Assembly (NCBI GenBank): GCA_050084515.1
Contig: CM114274.1
Coordinates: forward strand, 22,382,001 to 22,446,000
DNA: 64,000 nt
Origin: Blasia pusilla
Taxonomy: Eukaryota; Marchantiophyta; Marchantiopsida; Blasiales
Direction: 5' to 3'
Shown piece by piece: positions 46,656 to 59,399 of this stretch (positions within the stretch are counted from its first letter, which is position 1; each line of letters starts with the position of its first letter). The translations under genes were made by a program, and so were the position numbers. Under the pieces are notes generated by a model. The model worked only from the letters and a program-made list of their open reading frames with translations, had not been told where the DNA came from and ran no database searches.

Positions 46656-48444
46656 GATGGGATGGCAAAACCTATGATACATTGTACTTCAATGTAACAA
46701 ACTATATTTAATTTATGTATGTTTGGAACCTATACACCTTGCTCCTTACAAAGCACCTACTACATGCCAAAACAAAGAGAACTCCTAATGTGGAAGCAAA
46801 TGGTAGAAGAAAATATCAAATACATCCAAAATGTATGTAGATTTGACATTTATAACATTCATATTTGAAATATTTTAAAACATTAAAAAATATATATCAC
46901 TAGCAAGGGGCCATGAGTGCATCTTTTGGGAAATTGTTTTGTTCTTAAAGTACACAAAAATAGGGTATGTAGGTTGTACTTCTCCCTATTTTTGGAATAT
47001 AGATTAAGGGAGAATTACCCATGTGATTGACACTTTCCATCCACCCAGCCCTCCCCCATGACACATGTCAAATTTCCTCAAAGTTTCTTTTTTAATTAAG
47101 AATTTCTTACTCCGACCATGGGCACATATACCCGAGGGAGGGAACTGATACCTTATTAGTATAAGTTGTATGACTAACGAGGTCTCTACAACATAACATA
47201 CCATTAAAAATTTTCTATTACTATCTTTTTTATCCTGACTACTAGTAAAATGTTTGAAGAACACATCATAACCCGTGAATGGAAAGGTTAATGAAAACTA
47301 TGGACCATCACGAAAATCGCCATAACCTAACTCTCGTATCCCCTAACTACGGGGATACGAGAGTAGGAAAAAAACCTCCGCGTAGGCAGCTAGTGTAGCG
47401 CGCGGGTAGATGTCCAGCGATCAAATCCAACTAGTACCACTTGCATTTACGGCGTCCTCCAGAATTTGAACATATTCTCTTCTCAGTTCTCCTTCTCTGG
47501 GCGGAGCGCCCCCGCCATCAGGTCTGAGATGGGAAGGGATCTGCGGAGAGCTCCCCTTCCAGTGGACCAGAGCATATAGGGAGTTGTGGTGTGGTCGATG
47601 ATTAGAGTAGTGGTGTAGCTTGATGATCTGAGGACGTTCACACTTCAGGAGCTTCGTGGTGTGTATGTCCGGATGATCACGGATTAGTATTCAGTATCTG
47701 ATGGTTTGATTGTGCACGATCAATGTAATTGAAGGGCCAAGAAAAATTGGTGGATCCATGGCCAATAGTCATTTGGAAGAGTATTAGCGTACGAGTTCGA
47801 TATACGCCAACAATTTCATTTGAGGTTATTCACAACTCGAGGTCGAGTACAATTCGCTTGCAATTGATCTTTCTGCCGTAATTATCACATATGATGCAGC
47901 TGCGCGGAGACTCAATAAACTTCATCGGTTTTACAGGTCTCTTCTCTGCCTGGCTACTGGTCGACGACTTGAAAGATGGAAGTCGAACTACGTCCGAAAG
48001 AAGAAATTTGAACTCGAATTGTAGTCATCTGAGCTTGATTTGAAGGGTTCAGCAGCTGCATCTTAAAATACACTCCAGGTATTTTTTTCTTATCTATTGA
48101 TTATAAATACTCCAACAAGATAGATCTCCGTTGCCCGTGTAGTGGATGGTGGCAAGCGCCATCTAGGGCTTGATTTAACGATTTGGACTCCTAATAACCT
48201 TCATTGCGAGATTTCTTTCATTTTCTGGTGCTCAGTTTTATATCCACACACCAGGAGTTTATATATACGTACTTTGCCTCAACTTGAACGTCGGGAATAG
48301 CTGGTGATTCACTAGCTCCATTGTTCTATACTTTTGCAGTGCTATTGGAGGCGCGCCATTCACTCTTTGAATTTCTATCAAGTGTAAAAGCGTCCCTCGC
48401 GAAGATCAAAGCCTCAATCCTTGTCCAACAGCCGTGTGTCCACA
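46656..48444. promoter_or_regulatory. Intergenic DNA and likely promoter/leader of REC8
   Basis: 46.7-47.3 kb is AT-rich and unassigned. A 14-bp perfect inverted repeat lies at 47330-47343 and 47351-47364. From about 47380 the base composition is that of the REC8 gene region, so the promoter and 5' leader probably lie between 47.4 and 48.44 kb. No TATA box or transcription start can be named with confidence. Confidence 0.4.
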
Positions 48445-51400
48445 ATGTTTTTCTCGCACCAACTCTTAGGTAGAAAGGGCCCTCTCGGTCAGATATGGTA
48501 TGTAAACAAAGAATGAAAGCGCACAAATTGGAGCAAGCTTGCTTTGCTAGAGATAGTGTATAATATGTCAGCCTGTCCAGACTGACGTGAAAGTGACATT
48601 GGATCTCAATTGGATAATTCTGAAAATTGCAATTTTTTCAACTAAACTGCTGAATTCGGATTCTATGACAGCTGAAACATCCCTTATCAGCCTTAAATTG
48701 TTTCAAGATGTTGAACATCTTCAGCCATTAATGTGCAAGTTTGAAAACTTCAGAAAACGATTCGTTTACCTTGTTTCCCAGGATAGCAGCTACGATGCAC
48801 GCCAAGATCAACAGAAAGAAAGCTGAAAAAATTGACATCGAAGATATATGGTAATAGCGCTTTACAATAAATTTATTTTGGACTCAAACATCTTCTTCAT
48901 CAGGCGCTGTATCACTAGTAGAGTAATTACTAAGCTTCTGTGGTATTGAGAGGAACGACTCTACAAAATTATGACAAGACGTTTTTAGGGATCCTGATCA
49001 ATGTTTCGGCTTCTAGGCGTATTCAAGATAGTTTTCCGGAGGTGAGATGTTAGCAACGGTGATTTACGAACAGATTCGAGTTTTGCTTTATTTCAACTCT
49101 GTTAACGCTATGCTTATGATCATTTATTGCTCCACGTACTAAATATACATCTCCTTATTTTATTGAGCAACCTGGCAATGTCTCCACAGTAATCAAGTAC
49201 TCCAACCTCAAGTTCCTCTTGCCCTACGACTTTCAGGAATTCTCATGGGTACGACATTCATCATCTGATTAGGCTTATTAGGTGTAGGTGACAGGCATGC
49301 AACTAATGCAAGCAGAAAATTTCACGTAATTTCAAGTGCTGCATCTTACTAAGGCTTGCACACGTTCGTACTAATAATGCGGTTGTAATTTACGTGTCTG
49401 AGACTCAAGCGACGCAGAGTCTGTCGGAATAACCACCACTGTCCGGGCAACAAATGCGTTGTATAGCAACAGTGAAAGAGTGGAACTTGATGACGCGCAT
49501 CTCGAGCTCACGGTCTACGCACGATCAATGCCAGTGAACATTGTTTCAGTCACGCCAGCTTCTTATAATCTGACCGAGAGGTTCTACTCTACCTGTGCAG
49601 GTGGTATTGTGTTGATTTACCATCGCAAAGTGAAGTTTCTCCACGGTAACTGCGGTCATTAGTAATTTTGCGAAGTTTGACATTTGAGACACGTGTATTG
49701 ATGTCGTGAGTGATCTACGCAGGACCATAAGTTCTACTGTTCTTTCAACTCCTTTGGTCAACTTATTTTACTCAGATTTTGTTGATGTGAATGGAAGGGA
49801 ATCGGATAGACTTCTTGTACATCTACAAGAGTACTTACTTTCTCTGGCGAAACGAATCTGTGCGCAACTCTGACATATGTTAAAGTAGGATAATCAAGCA
49901 GCAAAGAGAGCAACCTTGAGTGTCTTATTGTTGCCGTTGTTGTCTCTTTACATATATCGACCGGTAATTACATATTCAAACTGAGCGCTTCTCTGCAGAC
50001 GACGTTAACGAGTTCTTAGTAAGTGTTCCTGCATGCAGAAGTGATCGTTGTTCACTTTCTTGTCACCTAGCATCCCAAATTGATATCCATTTGACCAGAC
50101 TTGTTCAGCTTACTTTCGTTAAGCTCTCGGTCATATGATTCAGTGTGGTTGTGATGATTTTGACGCACAATCAAATCACTTGGTGGAGTCGATGTAAGTG
50201 AGGGACTAACTACATTCCTTATGAGGGCTGGTACTCAGTCTACTGAGAATGAATCACTTTCTTTGCAGTAATTAATAATAATGGCGTTGACCTTGAAACA
50301 GATTAAGATCAAGATGGCTACATCTGGTCAACCTCATGCCGATGCCTCAATATCATTGCCGCGGGGGAAATTAAACGCAAGGTATTTTGGTGACCGAAGT
50401 TTCCAGGATATATATATGGGGATGTGACCGAGGATTGAGCTGAGCTCCTATTCATATTTCTCACAGATATGCACTTGCATTGGGGATCTGAATTATGTGG
50501 GATTGTTAACGGAGATCGAGTGAGGAGTAGAGCTTAGCATCGTGGATGCTTGCTGCTTGCTTCCACTGTCCATTACGAACTGTTGCGTCACATGCACATG
50601 TGTCGCTCAAGATGATCTTTGACTGATTGATGTTCTTGCAGATATGAGAATGTGACGATCAATTACAACTTTGATGCTTTCGACGACATAGAAAGAGCGA
50701 TGTTTTACCCGGGCACACCTGGCAGGGAGGAAGGTGAAGTGGTGAGATCATATGTTCAGCTGGAGTTCATTAGCACAGGATCCATGATAACGAAGAGGCT
50801 TTGATTCATACGAGAAAGACAACGTACAAGGACTCGCCACTGCGTAATATCTAAAAGACACTACTGTTTTTCTGAAAGATATTTTCTACAGATCCGTATG
50901 AACCTATCCAACCCACATCTGAAGATTTTCTTATGGATGTGTTTAGGTCTTGGAGGAATTTATCGTCCCAAGACTTCCTGCAGAGTCAAGCTACTGGCAG
51001 ATCAGTGGACAGAGGTGCAACTCCTCCGATGGCCAAGGTCAACACCAAGGTTTGAAACCGTGGATTTGCGTGCCAGACTTCGTAGGCTTGATTGTTATCA
51101 TTCTAATTCCTTCGCGCGCAAATTTCTGAATCAGATCTGTCGGGCCAACGTGGGACGTTCTGAATAACTGGGACCAAGATTCGAGGCTATCAAACTTGTA
51201 TCAGGTCTTATTTTAGTATTTAAATAATCTATATGTCATTCAAAATAAGCGTTCAGGAATGATTCCAAATTTCTTATCCATGCATGCACAAAAGGATCTG
51301 TTTAAATAACTGTTCAAATCTCGTGTGAAGTTGACAGTGACGACATCACACTTGAAGATAGAAACACCAGCGGTAGCGCTGATCTTCATCAGCAGTTTGA

Positions 51401-54400
51401 AGACTTTGGCATGTGCGTGCCCCTTTGAATGGGGTTGCAGTACTCAAATTTTTTATGCCCATGTCCGAAATCTTACATATAGAACCGTTTATAAATATTA
51501 TATGTGTACCGTACATAATTTTAAAGATACAGAAGCTAGCTTGAGTGAACTGCAAGCTTGAAATTGTCTCCTGCGATTCGATCCAATAGGTTCAATTTGA
51601 TATTTCAGGGAGTTCTGCGAGGATCGTATTCCCCTTCCCGACCACCTTCACATGGCCGATTTTTTCCCTGAAATTCAGCTATCAGGTGACCTGATATCAA
51701 TATTTAACGTTGAGTTACGAGTAGTTAGGAGCTCGTAATACCATTCGAATGACAGTTTTGTAAATTTCAAAGTTACCTAATGTATAGAGACTATTCTAAC
51801 CCAGCTCCAAGATTATTAAAAGAGACCTTCTTCACGCAAGCGTTTATTTGAAGTTTCCAAGGATTGTAAATCGATTACTGAACAGGCATGGTTTTTCCGA
51901 AAATCTTGAGTCGTTACAAGTTCTAGATCTAAATATTCATACATATGTTCGATCAGCTGGATCAGATGAAGTTGCTTCCCGATTGCATGACTCTGAAATG
52001 GGGGAAGCGAATGCATCCGCGCAACCAATTCACGATCAATCAGAGTTGCCAGGGATTGTCCCAGACGGTGAACAAGTGGTGGGACCTGCATCGGTACGTG
52101 CCAAAAAAAACTTCTGATTACAATTTCAGCGCCAGTACAAGCTTCTATAATTTTAATGGACTCCAATAAAATTCTGTGCTCATACTTTCGGAATTGAGAT
52201 GGAATTTGGTTCAAGGTTTTCAGAAAGATTCAGCTAGATATAAAGTAAAGGTTTATCACAAGAAGAGTTCATGCCATGGCTCACTCAGAATGATCGTGAA
52301 ATTGGATTGTTCAATTGATTTGCTCAAATTGTTGAAAGCAATGGGACGGCGCTGAGAGAAGGAAAGACACTGAGTACGTCAGCTGGCGGTCTACAACTCT
52401 CCTTACTGATGTAGAGCTGCAGAGAGGTTGCAATTGAAGCAGATCGAGGCCTTCATCACTGCAATCAGAAATCCTCAGCGCTCTGGGACTACATCTTAGA
52501 GGTTACAAAAATATATCTCAAAGAATGTATATGGATCCTATTCACCCATTGAATTCACCTGCAGCCCGAACTTGCGAATGGAGAAAATGCAACTGCCCCT
52601 GAAAAGCAGGCAAGGCGCAGAGGGAGGGGTGTAGGCGCCCGGAGAGCTCTGTTCGATCGAGTTCAAACAGAAATTCCAGCAGCCCTGTTTGATTCATGGC
52701 TTCGCAATCCCTCAGATATATTTGGTCGCCGGAGTATGGTATGTGCAAAATCGAGCGTCGCTAAATTCCAGAAACTGCAGCCGCAGCCCTTCATCAATCG
52801 AGTGTTGTACTTTACTTCCGGAAAAGAAAATTTTGGAGGATAGACGAACGTATGTTGATGAATAACTTTAATTTATCGAGACAGTTAGCTCATTTACCTA
52901 CGGTTGTTGACAGTCTGTTCATGAAATACAACTAACTGCCCGTGGGTATCTTCATCTCTTCAAACGCAGATTGATAAAGATCCAGACGCTGCAAGCGTTA
53001 AGAGGTTTCTGAAGATACCCTCAACATGTCTTCTTTCTAGGAGTTCTACCCAGGGGCTGGCGTTCTGGCCAGCTCCTCTCGAAATTCTTTGGGACAGGGC
53101 AAATTTCAGACAGCCTGCAGTTAGGAATGAAGAAACTGTGGCAGGTATGTCTGAGCAGGACCGACCAACTTGTACTGGTACTTCTCTTGGTTTAACAGGT
53201 TGAGAACTTGAGATTTGACTGAACACTGAGCTCGGATAGTTTGTTAACCCGAATCCATGCCGGAAAATATCTAGAATTCATTTTATCATGTGTAGGTCTC
53301 TGCAAACGAGCCGATCGAAAGCTTCATGTTATGTATTCCCAGCAGGTTTTCTCGTTATCTAGGGTTATTTGAGGGTATCTTCAGGTTTTATCAGTTATCA
53401 TCCAATATTGATTGTCTAACCCGAGAAATGCATGCTGGGCTGGTATCACAGATCCCCCGAAGAGCCCACAGAGAGCAGAAGCGCCGGACTCTGATCGAGT
53501 CTCGAGTCAGAGTTCAGATCCAGGCCCTCTCCCTTTTCCCGAGAGTTCTTCTCCCACAATAATTACAAATGTAGACGGAACAAATGAGATGCCCACTACC
53601 GAAGCAATGCGAGCAAAAGTCATGTCCATTGAAAGGATACGTTCAGTGAGTTCCTGAAGTCATGCATAAGTGCTCGAAATCAGTTTTTGAGATTCGTAAG
53701 GAATTAGCTTATAACTAGCAATGTCAGTAATCATAGAGCAATTTATCACAAAACTAGTAATTTAAACTGTATGTGCACAGATGTCTACTGGTGGATCCGT
53801 ATTCTCAAAGTTGAGACGAGGGCTGGTACCATGGGGTCGTAAGCTCTATTTTCTTCGACGAATGACTACTAGTCACAAAAACTAGAGAGTGCCAAGTTCC
53901 ACATCTGAAGTCAAGTTCCAGATTGCTCCAATGGACAAGAAGTTGGTCCAGTTAAAGCTGCGCATTTTTTAACCCTAAATTTTTTAACTGATATGGGTAC
54001 GTTCGTGTTCATGATCAGGAACCTCAACAAATTCAAGAGTTTGGATCTGTTGAGAAGCTTCGCACAGCCCTACAAAGTCCTAGTAACGGGAGCGATGACT
54101 TTTGGGGCAATCAATTAGGCCTCACGCCCAGGCTATCAGGTATTCTCAGCGATTGGATTATCTGCCATGCGTGACTGCAGGTTAATGTTTCATCCTGTTA
54201 TCATCCAATATTGATTATCTATCAAGTTAATGCATCAACTGCTACTGGATTTGTCAAAATAATCATTCACTCAGTGCCCAAGTACGCCAGCGTCCCTAAA
54301 AATAGAAAAAATACTCGTTGTGCATCGGCATGGTTTAGTAATTTTCGTTGTATAATTTATATCTTATTACTCACAATTCTGTGCCCATACTACTATTAAG

Positions 54401-56466
54401 TTGCGCGCCATGCATGTGCATCCGCCATCAATGAGCCTCCTTCCAGGAATTAAATCTTCTACAAACCAGCCTACAGTTTGAAGTCCTCAGAGTATCAGCT
54501 TAGCCTAGGGCATTCACATGTACGATCACCAAAAATCCAAGTCGTACAAATTTAGAGTCGCAGCTGATCATGACGGCCTAATTCTGAGTAAATAACTACT
54601 CTTATTTTGTATTGGTTACTGATCGTCCTCCCAGGACATCAAGATGGACTATTGTCGAGCTCTAAGCGCCGCCGCTCAACTCCGGGTTCAGGAAAGCTTC
54701 CGCTAGACATCGAAGGAGAACCCTTAACGGGAGGGTCAGGATCAGGAAGGTGTGTCTCTTCTGGAGACTGCTAAGTCTTCTCTGGATCAAATTTGATCCT
54801 CATTGTTAGCGTACTGAAGACTAGACCTCTAAAGGGATTAAGATCAATGCCCTAAGTGTTGGTCAACATTTATAGCAATTAAAGTCATATAGCTGCAAAT
54901 ATGAATATTTTGGAAAAGTATGTAGAATTAATGCAGACATTAAGCATCGTTTTCCATGTTTGTCACAGGAACTTATAGTTGCTAATCCGAGAGTTGTAAA
55001 TGTCAAGATACAACCAGGCGAGGTCCATTTTTCAAAACTCCAGACAATAATTTACAACGATGGTATGAACTGTATGATCTGTGCTTGAACTTGTTTACAG
55101 GTACAAAAGGCCACGGTTATCAGGATCGTATCGAAGAAGCGCTTCCCCTGTAACATTAGAGGACTTTTCTCCGGGTCTAGACGGAATAGGGAGCGGGGTA
55201 GACTACTTCGCAAGTTTAAGAGGAAACCTACGAGGATCTCTTAGCCAATTTGGTAGGCATGCCGCAACTTCATGTCAGTTAACTTGGCCACATCATCTAA
55301 ACTGAGTCCATAAGCGATGTGACAAAGTCAACCTGTTAGTTGCGATGTAATTCGGGAAGATTTAAACCAGCGTTAAACTATCCGTATTATGTACACATAA
55401 TATAACTACACTGTCTTGCCCCTGTCTTCGGCAGCTGATACCTGTTGGAAATTTAATATTATTATCTTTTCCTGGGAATGTGTGAGAAATTTCACCAGTA
55501 TAATTCGCTAAGTATGTGTATCGTCCCTGCAGAGTTGGTAGAGGAAACTCAAAGAGACACTCCACATGAACCTGCCGACAAGGTTTCTTCAAACATTCTT
55601 CAGTGAGTGTATCCAAAAGACTGATTTACAAATAAATTTGCGAAGTTGTCCCATTCTATCGTCACTAGAATGTTTGGTGATAATTATCGAGTTTCCACCC
55701 GCGTCTAAGTAATTCCGTGATAGTGACTGCCTGGATGGGTAACAGTTACCGTAGTTCTTTGTCTTTCAATCGCTTGAAGATTCTGTCAGAACTCCCCTTC
55801 GATGCGAAAATTTCGGAAGTTGGAAGTAGACGTCACAGTTTCGTATACAAGACTAGATCCATTTACCATCTTGGCCGTTTACTGAACAATATGCGTATGC
55901 GTCACTTCACAGATTCCTACGGGAGAGCTTTAACGAAGTAGGAGGACACTCCGGATCCCAAGTACGCAAATCTTTACGTGAACTGTCAACAGGTCTGGGA
56001 AGATCAGACGTCTCAAAATTGTTCTATCAAGTCTGTGGTAATGTCCTGAACCCTTCGTTACTACATTTCCCGGATTTTCTGTGAGAATATCGGTAAATTC
56101 ACGTGTCACGATCTGATTTCCTTCTACAAGAATTACCAATCTTCAGTACGATCAATTGAAACCCGGGTTTCTCGAGAAATCGAATTCAATATAGTATCTT
56201 AATTTGAACTTGTCAGCCCAGGAGCTCACGATCTAAGAGTGGAACATTTCTGAATCCTATGTACATGTGGAATATATATATATATATATAAAAAGTCATT
56301 GAAGGTTGCAGTATCAATTTTCGGATGTATTGAGACCTTCCTTAATCTGGTCACTAATACGTAAGGCTCTAATGTATGTGCAGTGCTTACCTCGAATCAC
56401 TACTTGAAGGTATCACAAGCAACACCCTATGGAGACATTCTTATAGGTCGGGGACAATTCCTATGA
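48445..56466 (+). CDS. REC8: REC8/SYN1-type meiotic alpha-kleisin (cohesin subunit), about 20 exons
   Basis: Joined exons: 48445-48497, 48782-48850, 49190-49248, 49601-49645, 49999-50018, 50302-50381, 50642-50733, 50892-51049, (one uncertain near 51609-51681), 51886-52093, 52565-52738, 52970-53144, 53452-53645, 53781-53825, 54019-54139, 54635-54749, 55101-55252, 55533-55602, 55913-56037, 56384-56466. All but the uncertain junction keep frame with GT-AG borders, giving about 680-700 residues; Arabidopsis SYN1/REC8 has 627. The N-terminus (MFFSHQLLGRKGPLGQIW, then IAATMHAKINR and LALRLSGILMGG) is the kleisin SMC3-binding domain. The C-terminus (ILQFLRESF ... TPYGDILIGRG) is the winged-helix SMC1-binding domain. 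A mid block, TEIPAALFDSWLRNPSDIFG, matches plant REC8 proteins. The product closes the meiotic cohesin ring, holding sister chromatids until separase cuts it. The frame is intact. Confidence 0.93.
49999..50018 (+). other. REC8: 20-nt microexon of REC8
   Basis: It lies between a cag acceptor and a gtaagt donor and encodes DDVNEFL after joining. It fits exactly between the exon ending KVKFLH (49645) and the exon at 50302, restoring the family sequence RKVKxLxDDVxxFL. The phases (1 in, 0 out) match the neighbours. Confidence 0.88.
56270..56291. repeat. Short (AT)n tract in the last REC8 intron
   Basis: About 20 bp of alternating TA after 'gtggaa', inside the intron before the last exon. Confidence 0.9.
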
Positions 56467-57189
56467 AATTTTCGCTTCAAAATGTTCCAAGAGTACTTAC
56501 CGCGCTCACAGGAGCAGAGGAGTTCAAAAGCGTGTGTAGTATAGCGGCACATATTCGTGGGAAGATGGAGTACACGAAGTGTGTTTGTGCACTCCAGGCC
56601 AGGGTTTTAAGAGTTCTGAAGATGATGGCTAATCATTCAAACCCTAGTTAAATTGTAAGTTTACATCAAGTTCATCGGTTTAGCAATACCCACTTGATGA
56701 ATTTCTGTTGATAGTACTATGAGCACGCATTGATATTGTAGTTAAGTCTTGGAATTTCTTTCCAAGTTCGCCGCTTTTACGCAAGCAGGTGAGAAGAATT
56801 TGTTTGCAGTAGCTAATGATGTCAGATGATTGTGCCCAAAATTGAAATGCAGTGAATATAATGTGTACTCTCCGTTTTTGAGGGAATATTATTTGGTGTA
56901 GGGCATATGTGCTGACGCTTTAGAAGTTGATTCTCATTTCAAAGAATTGACTCTTTTCACACTTTTCTTCTGAAAATCAAAGTCATTGGATCTATCTATG
57001 AGTAAAACGTTGAAATTAGGTTAGGCAGTGCACTCACGGAAGCAATCCAGAGGAAACCATGGATGCTCTATGCTAATTGATTGTGGTTGCATGTGTTCCC
57101 TTCATCAGAGATCGAAAGTTAAAACAATCTTATAGATCATAGACCTCAACATTATTGGTAGTAGTATGTTTCCCTTGGTAATGACAGAC
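56467..57189. other. Intergenic space between convergent REC8 and KNOX genes
   Basis: About 720 bp shared by the two 3' ends. It presumably contains both 3' UTRs. I looked here for the missing ELK and homeodomain of the KNOX gene on the minus strand and found none. Confidence 0.7.
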
Positions 57190-59374
57190 TCAAGAAGTAG
57201 ACTGATCATACGGGAGGCTTTCATGATCTAGAACAGGATTACTGCGTGAAGGTACGTGCATGTCCTGTAGTCTAGAGATAGTCTCATTTGTGACGGAGGC
57301 AAGAAGAATATCCTTCTCCCGCAGGAACTTCGCACCCGCATTGGCCAGCTCTTCATCTATTCCTTTGCAGAATTCCATGGCTTCATCGAAAGGTTTTGCG
57401 AATTCGTTCTTGTACTTTTCTAAGAATTCACAGTAGTCGTTCTACAAAGACAATCCAACATTGAATTTCAATTCAGGAGTAAGCATTCGTTAATCTAAAA
57501 TTATCAGGAGGATGGTCGATATGAATATGAAGATCGAAATTTCTGTAGAACAATAGACTAAACTAGGATTCATAATTGGACACGAAAATTATGGGGGTAG
57601 GGTGACGAAGTACTATGTATTTATCCAGTTCTGGATTGGCCTCCAAGTTTTCTTCTTGAACAGGCAATTTACTCTCTAATTCGAGACTCAGTTCCTCCAT
57701 CTCCTTTAGTTGCTGATCCGTAGCTCCCAGCTACACACTTAAATGCAGCACATGTACAGAGATCACAATGTCATACTGCTCGAATACAATCTATCGCAGA
57801 AATAGTTTAAGTTTCGCTTTCCTGTTTCAATCTGCTGCCACCCACACCCAAAAATCATGACCTAGAATCTCTGGAAAAACAACTACGTCGAGCTTGAGCC
57901 AGCCAGGAGTTCTATATTACTTATCCATGGTAAAGCCCATTCAGTTTTCTTACAGCCCAGTTCCTGGAAGGCGTTTGGGCACAGTTTATCCACATTTTCT
58001 GCAACATTAGGTGTGAGCCACAGATTTCAACAGTTCGACATAATGGTGTTTTGATTGCCTCTAATGATTATGCACTGACTGGACCAGTATGACGATACAT
58101 TCACCGGTTGGAATGTAGTCGTAAATCCATGAGTCAAGAATCGTCTCTTGAACTATCTAGGAATTCAGTCTGGCTTGATTGGTACTTCACAGGAGTTGAG
58201 AATTTTGATGTAAGGACGCAGGATGTGTTGCGAGAATAAGGTGGGTGCACAAGCTTGCGAAGAAGGATGGGGTTATATCCAACTTGCTTTTATCTCGACT
58301 GTGCATGAGAAATTCAGCTGAAACCCGATTAAAGAAGAGTTTTTACACCAATGAATTCATTACTGAAGTCGGAATCTTAGGAATGATGAGTCGGGATCGT
58401 TCACCTTCGAAAGAGTAATATGAGCTGCACATATTCTGGAATATAGATGATTCACCTTGCAAAGACTAATATGAGCTGCACAAAGTCTCTTATACAGGGG
58501 ATGGGAAACGATGTCCGTTCCAGAATCCAAATACTCTTGCAGACTTGGGTCCAAATCCATCTGTCCACTTTCCTCTTGACCACACACAGGATCAACCAGC
58601 CGTTGGTCAATACCTTTGGTGCCATCGCCATTACGATTACTAGATTGCAACTTCATATTGGTCCCTTCATATAGTGAACTCAAATGAGCATTGAAAGATG
58701 GACTGCGGGGAACAGAATTTATATTCTCATTCTTAGGGCTTGCTTGTCGAAACTGAGCTGAATCACGTCGTAGCTGCTCCAAAGTAGCCTTCTTGCATTT
58801 GATAGCTAGATCAGACAAAGGCATGTCCCCCTCCATGAGTCTGTCTATGCCTGTGCCATGAAGTTCTTCAGTAGGCGGGTTTAGGTCCCGGCTGCTACAA
58901 TCTGCCCTTATGCAGTCCATGATGCTGTCAGTGCCATGACTAACACCAGAGTGCGAATCCAGTGGTGAATCTAGAAGGTGACCAGGGTGTTCACACCCAA
59001 CACTCTCAGGTGGTGAATGATCATTATGAATCCCATAACCCTGCCGCTCAATTACGGGCCCCAAACCCATGGACATCAGCTCTGCACCTGATATCTGCAA
59101 CTGCCCATGTGGTTCTTTGAGATGATTTTCAAGAGCTCTGGATACAGCGTGAAGCTTGCTGTAGCAAACCTCAATCCTGAAATAAACAATTTTCAGCATC
59201 TGTAAATTCGTCAAGGGAAATGACATGAACACCAGTCTGAACTAGCACTTGTTTCCACGAATCAGTGAGGGCTGACGCATGCAGGTGAGAAATGAAAAGC
59301 GCCTCGAGGCTGCAACATTTCTCGCAAGACTTTGTGAAGAAGTTCTCTACTGCCAGTAACTCATTATGCGCTCT
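57190..59374 (-). CDS. KNOX1-KNOX2 (MEINOX) protein lacking ELK and homeodomain; 5' end not resolved
   Basis: Minus-strand exons: 59374 down to about 59233 (AHNELLAVENFF..., coding-like, junction unresolved), 59176-58456, 57730-57614 and 57441-57190 with the stop. The last three splice in phase 0 with GT-AG borders. The end of the large exon plus the next give KNOX1 (DIVSHPLYKRLCAAHISLCK, then LGATDQQ). NPELDKYI joined to NDYCEFLEKYKNEFAKPFDE and then EFCKGIDEELANAG is KNOX2. About 30 residues after KNOX2 the frame stops, and no ELK or homeodomain follows. KNOX domains bind BELL homeodomain proteins. HD-less KNOX proteins (KNATM in Arabidopsis, some liverwort KNOX1 proteins) can bind and modulate TALE factors without binding DNA. 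The roughly 200 residues before KNOX1 are Ser/Gly/Asp-rich and unlike known domains. Confidence 0.85.
58400..58496 (-). repeat. 51-bp-spaced tandem duplication of an exon end and its splice donor
   Basis: 58451-58496 and 58400-58445 are copies of one segment that encodes the end of KNOX1 helix RLCAAHISLCK (second copy RICAAHITLSK) and the following donor (AAG gtgaat and AAG gtgaac). The donors are 51 bp apart, a whole number of codons, and the frame between them is open. Confidence 0.9.
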
Positions 59375-59399
59375 CTACGAATTTCAATTCCAAATTATG

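Noticed and set aside
56467-57189. Missing homeodomain exon of the KNOX gene
   Set aside because: No WF-I-N-x-R-like helix or ELK block on the minus strand in this interval.
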